64,000 nucleotides of DNA, from positions 1 to 64,000 of the forward strand of contig JAAYCN010000017.1 in the NCBI GenBank assembly GCA_012729755.1. Direction: 5' to 3'. This document shows positions 17,742-26,512 of the stretch, one piece after another (the stretch's first letter is position 1; each line of letters begins with the position of its first letter). The notes under the pieces were generated by a model. That model was not told where the DNA came from and searched no databases. It saw only the letters and a list, made by a program, of their open reading frames with translations. Made by a program: the position numbers and the translations under genes. This DNA comes from Chloroflexota bacterium. Lineage in GTDB: Bacteria > Chloroflexota > Anaerolineae > Anaerolineales > Anaerolineaceae.

Positions 17742-18967
17742 TGTTTCTCACACGTCTCTCGCTCACCAACTTTCGCATTTTTTCACGCCTTGATCTTGAG
17801 ATTCCCAGACGTGTTATTCTGCTGAGCGGCTCGAACGCGCAAGGTAAAACAAGCGTTTTGGAGGCGATCAGCTTTTTAGCGACTTTTAGTTCATTTCATG
17901 CCAGCAACGATCGCCAATTGCTGAATTACAACCTGACCCCCGAACCGATACAGGTTGGTCGGATTGTTGCGGATTTTGTAAAAGGGGAACGGGCGCACAC
18001 GATGGAAGTGCGGCTGGTTAAGGAATACAACGGTAATCCGAACGCTCCAAAATTTCGCAAGGAAGTGCTGTTGGATGGGGTAAAACGACGCATAAGCGAT
18101 CTCTTTGGTCAGTTCAACGCTGTCAGTTTTCTACCACAAATGTCTAAAATCGTGGAAGATGGCCCCGCCGAACGGCGTCTGTATCTGGATCAGCTTTTGT
18201 GCCAGGCTGAACCGGGATATGCCCGGCATCTTTCAAATTTTAATAAAGCGCTGCAGCAGCGCAATGCGTTGCTGAAAATGCTCGGTGAACAAGGCGGGGA
18301 CGCACGTCAGCTGGAAATCTGGGACGAAGTGATCGCCCGACACGCCGCGGAATTGATGCAAGCTCGTATTAATGTCCTGCATGAATTGGAATATGCGGCT
18401 CGACCAATTCACTCGAAACTGACCGATGGAGCGGAAGTTTTAAGACTGGTGTATCAGCCTTCTTATGAGCCGCTGCCCGCGCCAAAAGGTCAAATGCTGT
18501 TGCTGGATTCACAATTGGATCGCAGCGGTTTGAAAGTTGAAGAGCTTGAAAACGGCTATAAGGTGGCGCTTAGGGCTAATTATCGGGAGGATATCAACCG
18601 CGGGCTGACCAGCCTCGGGCCGCATCGGGACGAATTTAGATTTTTCATTAACAAGATTGACCTCGGCGACTTTGGTTCTCGGGGTCAGTCGCGCACTGTC
18701 TTGCTCTCGCTTAAATTCGCTGAGGTGGAGTGGATGCACGCGAGAACAGGTGAATGGCCGGTTTTATTATTAGATGAAATAATGGCCGAACTCGACCCTA
18801 AGCGCCGCGGCGATCTGATCGGGGTGCTTGACGAGGTGGAACAGGCGTTGCTAACAGCGACGGATCCTGAAATGTTCACCAGCGATTTTACGCAACGGCA
18901 TGAGATCTGGCAGGTTAAGGACGGCATGGTATTCAAACAGACGCAATCTGAACCAAGTTTGGAGTAA
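17741..18967 (+). CDS. recF: DNA replication and repair protein RecF
   Basis: SMC-like ATPase that helps load RecA at gapped DNA. 408 aa with Walker A GSNAQGKTSVLEAI (about 30-43), the ABC signature region LTSLGPHRDEF and Walker B PVLLLDEIMAELD. Ordinary RecF length is about 360-400. In many bacteria recF sits with dnaA/dnaN/gyrB; here it follows peptide deformylase instead. The ATG overlaps the def stop. Confidence 0.95.
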   Translation: MFLTRLSLTNFRIFSRLDLEIPRRVILLSGSNAQGKTSVLEAISFLATFSSFHASNDRQLLNYNLTPEPIQVGRIVADFVKGERAHTMEVRLVKEYNGNPNAPKFRKEVLLDGVKRRISDLFGQFNAVSFLPQMSKIVEDGPAERRLYLDQLLCQAEPGYARHLSNFNKALQQRNALLKMLGEQGGDARQLEIWDEVIARHAAELMQARINVLHELEYAARPIHSKLTDGAEVLRLVYQPSYEPLPAPKGQMLLLDSQLDRSGLKVEELENGYKVALRANYREDINRGLTSLGPHRDEFRFFINKIDLGDFGSRGQSRTVLLSLKFAEVEWMHARTGEWPVLLLDEIMAELDPKRRGDLIGVLDEVEQALLTATDPEMFTSDFTQRHEIWQVKDGMVFKQTQSEPSLE

Positions 18968-18968
18968 C

Positions 18969-19406
18969 ATGAGAAATCGAAAATGGCTCGTCCACACTTG
19001 CCGGCTGCTGATCGGGTTGGTGATCGCGTCAAATTTGCTGGCAGCGATAACGTTCATGCTGCACCCGGAACTGTATATGGGCGGTTTCGAGTTGAGCGGC
19101 GTTCCGGGGAAGGCAGCTGTCGCGGGCTTCGGCATCTTGTTTTTAATGTGGCAAGTGCCGTATTTTTTTGCTCTGGCAGATCCACTTGAGTATACGATTT
19201 CACTAATTTCAGCAGTAATCATGCAGGCTATCGGCGTGGTTGGCGAAAGCGTATTGAAATCGACCATCCCGAATCAGCACGTTGTGTTGAGAAGTGGCGT
19301 CAATCGATTTATCGTTTTTGACGCAGCGGGGCTGGCATTGTTGGTCGCTGCCTGGTTAATTGTTTATCGGGTTAGATTAACAGAATTGGGAGTGAGGCAT
19401 GTTTAA
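18969..19406 (+). CDS. Small four-helix membrane protein of unknown function
   Basis: 145 aa with four predicted membrane segments (LLIGLVIASNLLAAITF, AVAGFGILFLMWQVPYFFAL, SLISAVIMQAIGVVGE, DAAGLALLVAAWLIVYRV). No catalytic motif is recognised. The track start at 18900 lies inside recF. I use the ATG at 18969, preceded by GGAG and directly after the recF stop. It overlaps the nitroreductase start by 8 nt, so it belongs to the def-recF operon. Confidence 0.7.
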   Translation: MRNRKWLVHTCRLLIGLVIASNLLAAITFMLHPELYMGGFELSGVPGKAAVAGFGILFLMWQVPYFFALADPLEYTISLISAVIMQAIGVVGESVLKSTIPNQHVVLRSGVNRFIVFDAAGLALLVAAWLIVYRVRLTELGVRHV

Positions 19407-19965
19407 GAATTTAGTGGCCAAAACACGTAGTGTTCGCCGGTATGATGAATCATTCAAAGTCAGTGAAGAAACCTTGAGAAGCCTGGTTGATCTGGCACGC
19501 CTTTCACCCAGCCCAGCTAACCTTCAGGCGCTTAAGTTTAAGCTGGTGTTTAACGCTGAGTTGGTGATGGAAGTTTTCAGGACCGTCCGTTTCGGAGGGT
19601 ATTTTAAGGATTGGGGAGGGCCTCAACCCGGTGAAAGACCCGCGGCTTATATTGTGATCCTCGGCGATCTGAACATTAAACGGCAGTTTGATCTGGACGC
19701 GGGAATCGCAGCGCAAAGTATGATGTTGGGTCTGACGGACCTGGGTTTGGGCGGTTGCATGGTGGGGTCCTTCGACCACGATGCGCTGAAGCGCCTGTTG
19801 GATCTAAGCGAAGATCTGGTGATTACGCTTGTTTTGGCGATTGGCAAACCCGCAGAACAAATCGTTATTGATGAGATGACCCCAGGTGGCTCGGTCAAGT
19901 ATTATCGTGATGAGCAAAACGTTCACCACGTACCAAAACGCGCGTTGGATGAGCTGATTATCTAA
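19399..19965 (+). CDS. Nitroreductase-family FMN oxidoreductase
   Basis: 188 aa. The N-terminal TRSVRRYDESFKVSEETLRSLVDLARLSPSPANLQ is the nitroreductase-family FMN-phosphate contact and helix. DAGIAAQSMMLGLTDLGLGGCMVGSFD is the conserved second half, and VLAIGKPAE ends the core. It likely reduces a nitro compound, quinone or other electrophile with NAD(P)H; the true substrate is unknown. Last gene of the plus-strand run; only 12 nt separate it from the convergent Ig-like protein gene. Confidence 0.9.
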   Translation: MFKNLVAKTRSVRRYDESFKVSEETLRSLVDLARLSPSPANLQALKFKLVFNAELVMEVFRTVRFGGYFKDWGGPQPGERPAAYIVILGDLNIKRQFDLDAGIAAQSMMLGLTDLGLGGCMVGSFDHDALKRLLDLSEDLVITLVLAIGKPAEQIVIDEMTPGGSVKYYRDEQNVHHVPKRALDELII

Positions 19966-19977
19966 GGCAATTCAGTT

Positions 19978-21972
19978 TTATTTCAGATCAAGGCAGGTCA
20001 GAGCAGTTTTAAGGTCGATTGCCGATTCGGTTGAATTCGCGAAAATAAGTTTCCATCCATTGGAAACTCTCAGGTTCTGGCGCAATGTGACATCTGCTGG
20101 CAGTTCAAAATCAAGTTGGACGGGCTGTGACGTCGCTGTTTCACAGCGAAGCTCAATGGTCGTTTCAGATTTTGGCTTGAGGCTGATGGTGTCATTTGAC
20201 TTAATCAGATAAGCCGATTCTTCCGAGATACAGTTGGCTTGAATGGTCAGCTTCTGTTGTTCCTGCGTGGTGTTGAGCACCGTGTAAGTATAGCTATCCT
20301 TTTCTCGGGCTACATTGGTGATATTCAAACTTCCGTCAGCGGGCAGTTCGAAACCCGTGCCGACCGCGAGCGTGCCGGAGGGGCAGAGAACTTTACTGAA
20401 AAAACTCACCGCCGCCGGCACATTCTCTTTGTTTTGTTCAACCATCAATTCTTTGGGTTTTAACTGGCCATAGATGATATACAAAGTAATTTTGACGCTC
20501 TGATCAGACTGGTTGGTCGCAGTGACTGTCAGCTTGTCTTTGGATAGCAAAGAAGCGGTGATCGCCAGGCTGTCAGCCGGTTCAGCTCCTCCGCTGACGA
20601 CTAACGCAGCTGAGGGACAGTTGAGCTGGAAAGTCTCGGTGTGGTCGCCAGCCAGATCAAATGATTTGGTGATGAACGACAGACCAGGCAAGGGAGTGGC
20701 GGAGAGGGTCAGCGTCGGGTTTGGCGTTGAGGTGCTTGCAGGCGTTATTGTCAACGTGCCGGTAAGTGATTGAGTTGGCGTCTCTGAAACGTCAATGGTG
20801 GGTGTGGCTGTTGGGGCTGGTGTGTCAGGCAGGCTGGTTTCGGTGGGCGGTTCTGGCGTTGCGGTATCTTCGGGGGTGGAAGTGAGCGCGGGCGCAGTAG
20901 TTCGGGTCGCGGCCGGAGTGTCTGTGATGACGGGTGTAGTGGTTAAGGTTGGCGTTTGTGTTTCGGCAGCGATGAGGGTCGCCGTTGAGGCAGGCAGATC
21001 AGTCTGCGAAGCCGTTAGTGTCTGGGTGGGCGCAGTTGTTTGGGTAAGAGTTGGCGTCGGGGTATAGGTTTTAGTGGGCGTGGAAGTAAAGGTTGGTGTG
21101 TGGGTTTTGGTTGCCTCGGGCTTGCGCGTAGCCGTAGGAATGGGGATGACGATTCGATAGGAGAGCTCAGCGCCAATCAAACTGCCGTTGGGGGCCTGGA
21201 CGCGCCATGTGCCTTCAAAGGTGCCCGGTATTGAAGGGGCGATGAGGTTTACTGAAATAGTTGTCGCTTCGCCCGCCCTCAGGTAGGGAAGCGCAGCGGG
21301 TGATCTTCCGCCTAATTGATAGCCTTTGATAAATACGAGGCGATAGTTATTCCATGCGCATGAGCCGCTATTGCGCACCTGCCAGGATTTGGTGAAAGCC
21401 TGGGCGTCTTTCAGGATCGACCCATCGGGATAGTTGACATCTGCCAAGAAGGTCGCGCCCATTGAACATTCTGTCGGGGAGGGGGTGACGGTTGGGGATT
21501 CGCTGACCGTGGGCGTGCTGCTTGGGGCAGGCGAGGGCAGTTCGGGAATGATGGGAGTGATCTCCGCGGAAGCAGAGACCATCACCGCACGCTCGGCGAT
21601 CACTGAGCTGTGGCCGGAACGATCGAATAATTCCACCGTCAGCATTACCGGTCCCTCATTGAGTGGTAACCACGTTTGGGTAATTTCGGAATTGTACGGC
21701 GATGTCAGCGTGGCCTGGTCAAGTTTGACGAGGTTCCCATTCACGCGCAATTCAACTTTTGACCAGCCATCGCTGGTCTGAAATTGCGAGATAATCTCAA
21801 CTTCCTGAAGCATTGGGAGCACCTGGCCGGAGGTTGGTTTAACGATAATGATTGCCATGGGCGAGGGTTTGGGCTTGCCAAAAAAGTACACCAGAAGAAT
21901 GACCGAGATCATGGCCAGCAGAAATAATGGTATGACTACCAACAGTGATTTTTTAAGGCGTGTGTCTTCCAT
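19978..21972 (-). CDS. Membrane-anchored extracellular protein with NBR1-type Ig-like domain and Thr/Pro-rich stalk
   Basis: 664 aa. A short N-terminus is followed by one membrane helix (SLLVVIPLFLLAMISVILLV), so the rest is outside. Residues about 40-130 look like an Ig-like bacterial domain (VELRVNGNLV). About 165-275 match the NBR1-type Ig-like domain (AFTKSWQVRNSGSCAW, FEGTWRVQAPNG). A Thr/Pro/Ser-rich low-complexity stalk of about 150 residues follows, then a C-terminal region of two or three beta-rich repeats. Chloroflexota often carry this design on surface proteins; the ligand is unknown. The T/P stalk makes long but spurious ORFs on the other strand. SD GGGAG precedes the ATG. Confidence 0.75.
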   Translation of the reverse strand: MEDTRLKKSLLVVIPLFLLAMISVILLVYFFGKPKPSPMAIIIVKPTSGQVLPMLQEVEIISQFQTSDGWSKVELRVNGNLVKLDQATLTSPYNSEITQTWLPLNEGPVMLTVELFDRSGHSSVIAERAVMVSASAEITPIIPELPSPAPSSTPTVSESPTVTPSPTECSMGATFLADVNYPDGSILKDAQAFTKSWQVRNSGSCAWNNYRLVFIKGYQLGGRSPAALPYLRAGEATTISVNLIAPSIPGTFEGTWRVQAPNGSLIGAELSYRIVIPIPTATRKPEATKTHTPTFTSTPTKTYTPTPTLTQTTAPTQTLTASQTDLPASTATLIAAETQTPTLTTTPVITDTPAATRTTAPALTSTPEDTATPEPPTETSLPDTPAPTATPTIDVSETPTQSLTGTLTITPASTSTPNPTLTLSATPLPGLSFITKSFDLAGDHTETFQLNCPSAALVVSGGAEPADSLAITASLLSKDKLTVTATNQSDQSVKITLYIIYGQLKPKELMVEQNKENVPAAVSFFSKVLCPSGTLAVGTGFELPADGSLNITNVAREKDSYTYTVLNTTQEQQKLTIQANCISEESAYLIKSNDTISLKPKSETTIELRCETATSQPVQLDFELPADVTLRQNLRVSNGWKLIFANSTESAIDLKTALTCLDLK

Positions 21973-22027
21973 TGGTTTTCTCCCAAATTAAAGACGTTTT
22001 TCCGGGCGCAAGGTTCCTGCCGATGGG

Positions 22028-22369
22028 GTCGGCGGCTCAGGTCAGCCGGTAAGCCGTATTCTGTCTTGGATGCGCATCTATCTAGGCAAACTGTCACCAG
22101 CCTGCTCATGCGGTCTACCCGGAGATCGAGTGAGCCGAGCAAGCTCTTTCTCCTGTTTGACCTTGCACCGGGTGGGGGTTGCCTGGACGCGTTTGTTGCC
22201 AAAGCGCCGGTGGTCTCTTACACACACCTTTTCACCCTTACTCTTGCGAGCGGTATGTTTCTGTGGCCCGATCCATGATCTTACGACCATCCAGGGGTTA
22301 CCTGGCATCCTGCTCTGCGGTGTACGGACTTTCCTCACTGTTAAGCGCGCGCACCTGACTGACCTGAGT
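22028..22369 (-). ncRNA. rnpB: RNase P RNA, class A
   Basis: The RNA that matures tRNA 5' ends. The minus strand holds the universal P4/J regions GAGGAAAGTCCG near the 5' end and ACAGAATACGGCTTAC near the 3' end, plus ATCGGGCCACAGAAA. The closing helix P1 is exact: CTCAGGTCAG (22368-22359) pairs with CTGACCTGAG (22045-22036). The 5' end is set by the promoter just upstream; the 3' end is estimated from P1. About 340 nt, a normal size. Confidence 0.95.
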
Positions 22370-22375
22370 GATTTA

Positions 22376-22404
22376 AGCATAGCGGAAGGAGGTGTAAAAG
22401 TCAA
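22376..22404 (-). promoter_or_regulatory. rnpB promoter
   Basis: On the minus strand TTGACT (22404-22399), a 17-bp spacer and TATGCT (22381-22376) make a near-consensus sigma-70-type promoter. The expected start, about 7 nt downstream, falls at 22369, exactly where the P1 helix begins. Confidence 0.8.
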
Positions 22405-22680
22405 TTATCCATCGAGGGGGTAGAGCGATACACTGTCGATCTAACGAAAAAATAGAATTTTGGATATCTGGTGAAGATCATGAAGCAAATGATTTCGTCA
22501 CTTGGCGTAGCAGGGCTGAAGCGGTTAGAGCCCAGGTGGGATGAGGGGACACTCTTTGAGCTGGAAAAGATATTTGGCCCGACGTTGGTTTCAGCAGGTA
22601 TCATGGGCTGAAAGTGATGGATGCTGATGGATGAGTTGATAATTTTTGACAAGTATTTACCGATTTTCAAAAAATCGGAC
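22405..22680. other. Noncoding gap between rnpB and rpsT with an 8-bp hairpin
   Basis: Divergent intergenic region. The 184-aa minus-strand ORF in the track spans rpsT and this gap and looks spurious. CCGATTTT-CAA-AAAATCGG (22660-22678) is a perfect 8-bp inverted repeat just upstream of the rpsT -35 box, and could be an operator or a terminator remnant. Nothing else is recognised. Confidence 0.45.
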
Positions 22681-22708
22681 TGGACAATTTTGGAATATCC
22701 TGTAAAAT
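22681..22708 (+). promoter_or_regulatory. rpsT promoter
   Basis: TGGACA (22681-22686), a 16-bp spacer and TAAAAT (22703-22708) precede rpsT, leaving a leader of about 35 nt that ends in a strong GGAGGA ribosome-binding site. Confidence 0.6.
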
Positions 22709-22748
22709 GAAAGATCGTGAAATTGAACGTCCAGTACGGAGGAAGAAG

Positions 22749-23021
22749 TTGGCAAATATTAAATCTCAAATCAAACGGAATAAACAAAACCAGGCAGCGC
22801 GTTTGCGCAACCGGGTCTATCGCGGCACAGCCCGCACCATGGTGCGCAAAGCTCAGGCTGCTCTGAAGACGGCTGAGACCAGCGAAAGCGCTCAGGCAGA
22901 AATGACCGCCGCGATCAAGGCGCTTGATAAGGCCGCGTCGAAGGGCGTTATTCATAAGAATAATGCTGCCCGCCGAAAAGCCCGTTTGATGGCCAAAGCA
23001 AACGCTATCGAAGCAAAGTAG
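22749..23021 (+). CDS. rpsT: 30S ribosomal protein S20 (bS20), TTG start
   Basis: 90-aa basic ribosomal protein that binds the 5' and 3' minor domains of 16S rRNA. Reads (M)ANIKSQIKRNKQNQAAR, the family's usual first residues, and ends with NNAARRKARL. The track begins at 22707, giving 14 odd extra residues; GGAGGA five nt before the TTG at 22749 fixes the real start. A TTG start may matter because S20 synthesis is autoregulated at translation in some bacteria through a poor start codon (established for E. coli, UUG start). An intrinsic terminator follows. Confidence 0.95.
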   Translation: MANIKSQIKRNKQNQAARLRNRVYRGTARTMVRKAQAALKTAETSESAQAEMTAAIKALDKAASKGVIHKNNAARRKARLMAKANAIEAK

Positions 23022-23044
23022 TTTTTAGCAACCTTGATACCATG

Positions 23045-23067
23045 AGCGAGGCGTATGCCTCGCTTTT
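23045..23067 (+). terminator. Intrinsic terminator after rpsT
   Basis: AGCGAGGC-GTAT-GCCTCGCT forms an 8-bp stem followed by TTT, 24 nt after the rpsT stop. Confidence 0.8.
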
Positions 23068-23261
23068 GTGTGTTTAATGCAGAGCGCTTTTTGATCTCAG
23101 GCGAACGAGCGGACTTATCCGTGACACTCGCGCTGAAGGCTGTCAAAATATTTTTGTGAATTGTTGATGACACAAAGCTAACAAATGTTGATAAGCGAGG
23201 AATTTTGAGTTTGGTGATGTGATTATGGACTAATCAGGGACGGTGTGCGAGCGCCTCACGA

Positions 23262-23270
23262 TGTTATAAT
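23262..23270 (+). promoter_or_regulatory. Extended -10 promoter of argS
   Basis: TGTTATAAT at 23262-23270 is an extended -10 element (TG-n-TATAAT). The leader to the ATG would be about 18 nt and contains AAGGA. No -35 box is evident, as is common with extended -10 promoters. Confidence 0.5.
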
Positions 23271-23294
23271 CCATTCGAAATTAGCCAAGGACTG

Positions 23295-25049
23295 ATGATG
23301 TTTGACCGACGAAAAGAACAATTAATTGCCAAAATTCAATCTTTCTGCGAAGCAAAAGGTTTGCCGATCCAAAAGGCCGAATTGCGCAATATTCCATTCA
23401 GTGGCGAGTGGGGGGTGGCACTGCCTTTCTTTCCCCTGGCAGCGGCTGACCGCGATCGCTCCGGGTCGGTTCCGCAGCACGCCCAGGCTTTGGCGGAAGC
23501 TCTGAAAGCGGAGCTTGGAATTCCGGAGGGTTTTAGCCGTCTTGAAGCGGTCAATGGCTACCTTAATCTTTATTTTTCGACCTCTGAATATGCCAAAGAG
23601 GTGGTCACCAGTGTCTTAAATGAGAGTAACAGGTATGGCAGCCGCCCAGGCAGCGGCAAACCAACTATGATCGAATACTCAAACCCCAATACCCATAAAC
23701 CTCTGCACGTTGGCCACCTGCGCAACGTGATCCTGGGCGGGGCGGTGAGTAACTTGCTCGAAGCCAGCGGTAAACCGGTTGTTCGGGTCAATTACATCGG
23801 CGATATTGGTCTGCATGTCATCAAGTGGATGTGCAATTATGAGATGTACCACGCCGGCGAAGAGCCCGCAGCGGACAAAATGCGTTGGATGGCGGACTTG
23901 TACGCTGAGGCAGACAAGCGTTTTTCTGAAGACCCGGCGTTTGAACACGCCGTGAGGGCATATTTCGCGCGCTGGGATGGTGGCGAGCAGCATCTCAAGG
24001 ATCTCTGGTTGCTGACCCGCGCGTGGTCAATGGAAGGATTCGAACAGGTTTACGACCTTTTGGGTGAGCATTTTGACCACATTTACTTTGAATCCGAAGT
24101 TGAGGAACCGGGCAAACTGCTGGTAGAAGACCTGATTAAATCGGGATTGGCTGAGGATGGCCGGCCTGAGAACCCAGTAATTATTGATCTGGACAAAAAG
24201 CTCGGTACGAAAGAGGAATATCGGGTGGCGGTTATCCTGCGCTCGGATGGCACGTCGCTTTACGCCACCAAGGAAATTCCTCTGGCGATCATGAAATTTT
24301 CTGATTATGAGTTGGACGAGTCGATCTATGTGATTGACGTGCGTCAGTCGCTGCATATGAAGCAGATGAAGAAAGTGCTCGAATTGATGGGGTATGAATG
24401 GGCGCCGCGCATGCGCCACCTGGCTTATGAGATTGTTAACCTGCCAGGGAATGTTACCATGTCTTCACGCGATGGAACGGTGGTGTTATTGGATGACCTG
24501 ATCCGAGAGGCGACTGAGCGGGCTTTGGCGATTGTCAGGGAGAAAAATCCCAGCCTGAGTGAAGCGGAAACGCGTGAGGTGGCTCTGGAAGTGGCATTGG
24601 GGGCGATTAAATATCCGATGATCTCGCGTGAAAACACTAAAATTGTCACCTTTGACTGGGAAACCGCGTTGGATTTCAACGGGCAAAGCGCGCCATACAT
24701 TCAGTACGCTCATGTCAGGGCTAACAGCATCTTGACCAAAGCCGGCGGAAGAAAGCCCGAGCGGTTCGACTTTGATTATGACTTGCAGCCATCTGAGATC
24801 AACCTGATCGAGATGATTTCACATTTCCCTGTCGAGGTCGAGCGGGCGGCGAAGGAATTGAAGCCCTCACTGATCGCGACTTACGCGTACGACCTGGCCA
24901 AGAGCTTCAGTGATTTTTACAATCAATGTCAGGTCATCAACGCGTCAGCCGAGATACGTGGCGCTAGGTTAGCTTTGGTTGACGCGGCGAGAATTACAAT
25001 TAAAAACGCTTTGAAACTAATTGGTATCAAAGCGCCGCGAATCATGTAA
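23295..25049 (+). CDS. argS: Arginine--tRNA ligase
   Basis: Class I synthetase of 584 aa. An N-terminal tRNA-core binding domain (about 1-110) is followed by SNPNTHKPLHVGHLRNVILGG, which contains the HIGH variant HVGH. The KMSKS position is the relaxed MSSRDG of many ArgRS enzymes (NVTMSSRDGTVVLLDD). The C-terminus has the DALR anticodon-binding fold and ends KLIGIKAPRIM, close to the usual MxLPxRM. Two ATGs in tandem (23295 and 23298) are both reachable from AAGGA. Confidence 0.96.
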   Translation: MMFDRRKEQLIAKIQSFCEAKGLPIQKAELRNIPFSGEWGVALPFFPLAAADRDRSGSVPQHAQALAEALKAELGIPEGFSRLEAVNGYLNLYFSTSEYAKEVVTSVLNESNRYGSRPGSGKPTMIEYSNPNTHKPLHVGHLRNVILGGAVSNLLEASGKPVVRVNYIGDIGLHVIKWMCNYEMYHAGEEPAADKMRWMADLYAEADKRFSEDPAFEHAVRAYFARWDGGEQHLKDLWLLTRAWSMEGFEQVYDLLGEHFDHIYFESEVEEPGKLLVEDLIKSGLAEDGRPENPVIIDLDKKLGTKEEYRVAVILRSDGTSLYATKEIPLAIMKFSDYELDESIYVIDVRQSLHMKQMKKVLELMGYEWAPRMRHLAYEIVNLPGNVTMSSRDGTVVLLDDLIREATERALAIVREKNPSLSEAETREVALEVALGAIKYPMISRENTKIVTFDWETALDFNGQSAPYIQYAHVRANSILTKAGGRKPERFDFDYDLQPSEINLIEMISHFPVEVERAAKELKPSLIATYAYDLAKSFSDFYNQCQVINASAEIRGARLALVDAARITIKNALKLIGIKAPRIM

Positions 25050-25094
25050 AATAAAAAGGTTGCATCAATATATTCACAAAGGAGAGTTTTTAGT

Positions 25095-26420
25095 ATGAGT
25101 CGAGTACGAACAATTATTATGGGAGCCGCGGGGCGTGATTTCCACAACTTCAACACTTTCTATCGCGACAACGAAAAGTATGAAGTGGTTGCTTTCACAG
25201 CTACCCAAATTCCTAATATTGAAGGTCGTAAGTACCCCACAGTACTGGCAGGAAAGCTGTATCCAAACGGCATCGATATCTATCCAGAATCTGAACTGCC
25301 CAAATTAATCAAAAAGTTCGATGTTGATGAAGTTGTTTTTGCTTACAGCGATGTGCCGTATCCCTATGTGATGCACAAAGCCGCCCAGGTGAACGCGCTT
25401 GGCGCTGATTTTAAATTAATGGGAATGAAGACAACCCAGGTCAAATCGACCAAACCGGTCGTTGGAATTTGCGCGGTGCGCACTGGTTCAGGCAAGAGTC
25501 AGACAACCCGTCGCGTTTCAAAGATTCTGATTGACCTTGGCTATAAGGTCGCCGCGATCCGCCACCCGATGCCTTATGGAGATCTGGCAAAACAACGCGT
25601 GCAGCGTTTCGCCGATTACAGCGATCTTGACAAGCATGAATGCACAATCGAAGAGCGCGAAGAATACGAACCTCATATTGACAATGGTGTGATTGTTTAC
25701 GCCGGCGTTGATTATGAAGCGATCCTCCGCGAGGCTGAGAAGGAAGTTGATATCGTTCTGTGGGATGGCGGCAACAACGATTTCTCGTTCTACAAAACCG
25801 ACCTGCTGATTACAGTGGCGGACCCGCTGCGCCCCGGCCATGAGATGGCATATTATCCGGGTGAGACTAATATCCGCGACGCGGATGTGGTGGTGATTAA
25901 CAAGGTTGACACGGCCAAACCAGAAGATGTCGTCAGTGTGCGCGATAATGTCTATTCGGTGAACCCGAACGCGATTATTATCGAAGGCGCTTCACCGATT
26001 TTTGTGGATAATCCTGACGCCATTCGCGGCAAGCGTGTTTTGGTGGTTGAGGATGGCCCGACCCTGACTCATGGCGAAATGAAGTTTGGCGCTGGCTATG
26101 TGGCTGCCCGCCGCTATGGCGCCAGGGAAATTGTCGACCCACGCCCCTTCGCTGTGGGCACAATCGCAGAAACCTACAAGAAATACCCGAATACGGGCAC
26201 GATTCTGCCCGCCATGGGTTATGGTGAGCAGCAGGTGAGAGACCTCGAAGCCACTATCGCGGCCGCGGATGTGGATCTGGTTGTGATCGGTACCCCGATC
26301 GACCTGACCCGGGTGATGAAGATTAATCGCCCCAGCGAGCGTGTTCGCTATGACCTCGAAGAGATCGGCAAGCCGACCCTCGAAGATATTTTGACCAAGA
26401 AATTCGGCAAGCACGCCTAA
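25095..26420 (+). CDS. COG2403-type GTPase, related to cyclic 2,3-diphosphoglycerate synthetase
   Basis: 441 aa. The N-terminal half has a Rossmann-like start (RTIIMGAAGRDFHNFN) and the conserved AYSDVPYPYVMHKAA. The C-terminal half is a P-loop NTPase with VVGICAVRTGSGKSQTTR, LWDGGNNDFSFYKTDLLITVADP and VVINKVDTAKPEDV (NKxD guanine specificity). In methanogens a relative closes cyclic 2,3-diphosphoglycerate, but this bacterial branch has no assigned role as far as I know. SD AAAGGAG lies 9-10 nt before the ATG. It stands alone between argS and obg and is followed by a strong terminator. Confidence 0.8.
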   Translation: MSRVRTIIMGAAGRDFHNFNTFYRDNEKYEVVAFTATQIPNIEGRKYPTVLAGKLYPNGIDIYPESELPKLIKKFDVDEVVFAYSDVPYPYVMHKAAQVNALGADFKLMGMKTTQVKSTKPVVGICAVRTGSGKSQTTRRVSKILIDLGYKVAAIRHPMPYGDLAKQRVQRFADYSDLDKHECTIEEREEYEPHIDNGVIVYAGVDYEAILREAEKEVDIVLWDGGNNDFSFYKTDLLITVADPLRPGHEMAYYPGETNIRDADVVVINKVDTAKPEDVVSVRDNVYSVNPNAIIIEGASPIFVDNPDAIRGKRVLVVEDGPTLTHGEMKFGAGYVAARRYGAREIVDPRPFAVGTIAETYKKYPNTGTILPAMGYGEQQVRDLEATIAAADVDLVVIGTPIDLTRVMKINRPSERVRYDLEEIGKPTLEDILTKKFGKHA

Positions 26421-26446
26421 GTTTCGGTAAAACAACCGAGAATCAC

Positions 26447-26477
26447 GCGAGGGTCAGAGTTATCTGACCCTCGCTTT
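26447..26477 (+). terminator. Intrinsic terminator after the COG2403 GTPase
   Basis: GCGAGGGTCAGA-GTTA-TCTGACCCTCGC is a perfect 12-bp stem with a 4-nt loop, followed by TTTCGT. It separates this gene from obg. Confidence 0.8.
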
Positions 26478-26512
26478 CGTGATAAACTCACTTCAGTTTT
26501 GAGGTGAGTTTT

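Noticed and set aside
20795-21067. Val/Gly-rich plus-strand ORF
   Set aside because: Complement of the Thr/Pro-rich stalk of the Ig-like protein; repetitive composition only.
20700-21130. Repeat-rich stretch considered as a CRISPR or satellite array
   Set aside because: It is in-frame Thr/Pro codons without regular unit length or spacers.
22401-22955. 184-aa minus-strand ORF overlapping rpsT and the rnpB promoter
   Set aside because: Runs antisense through rpsT and over the rnpB -35; no recognisable domain.
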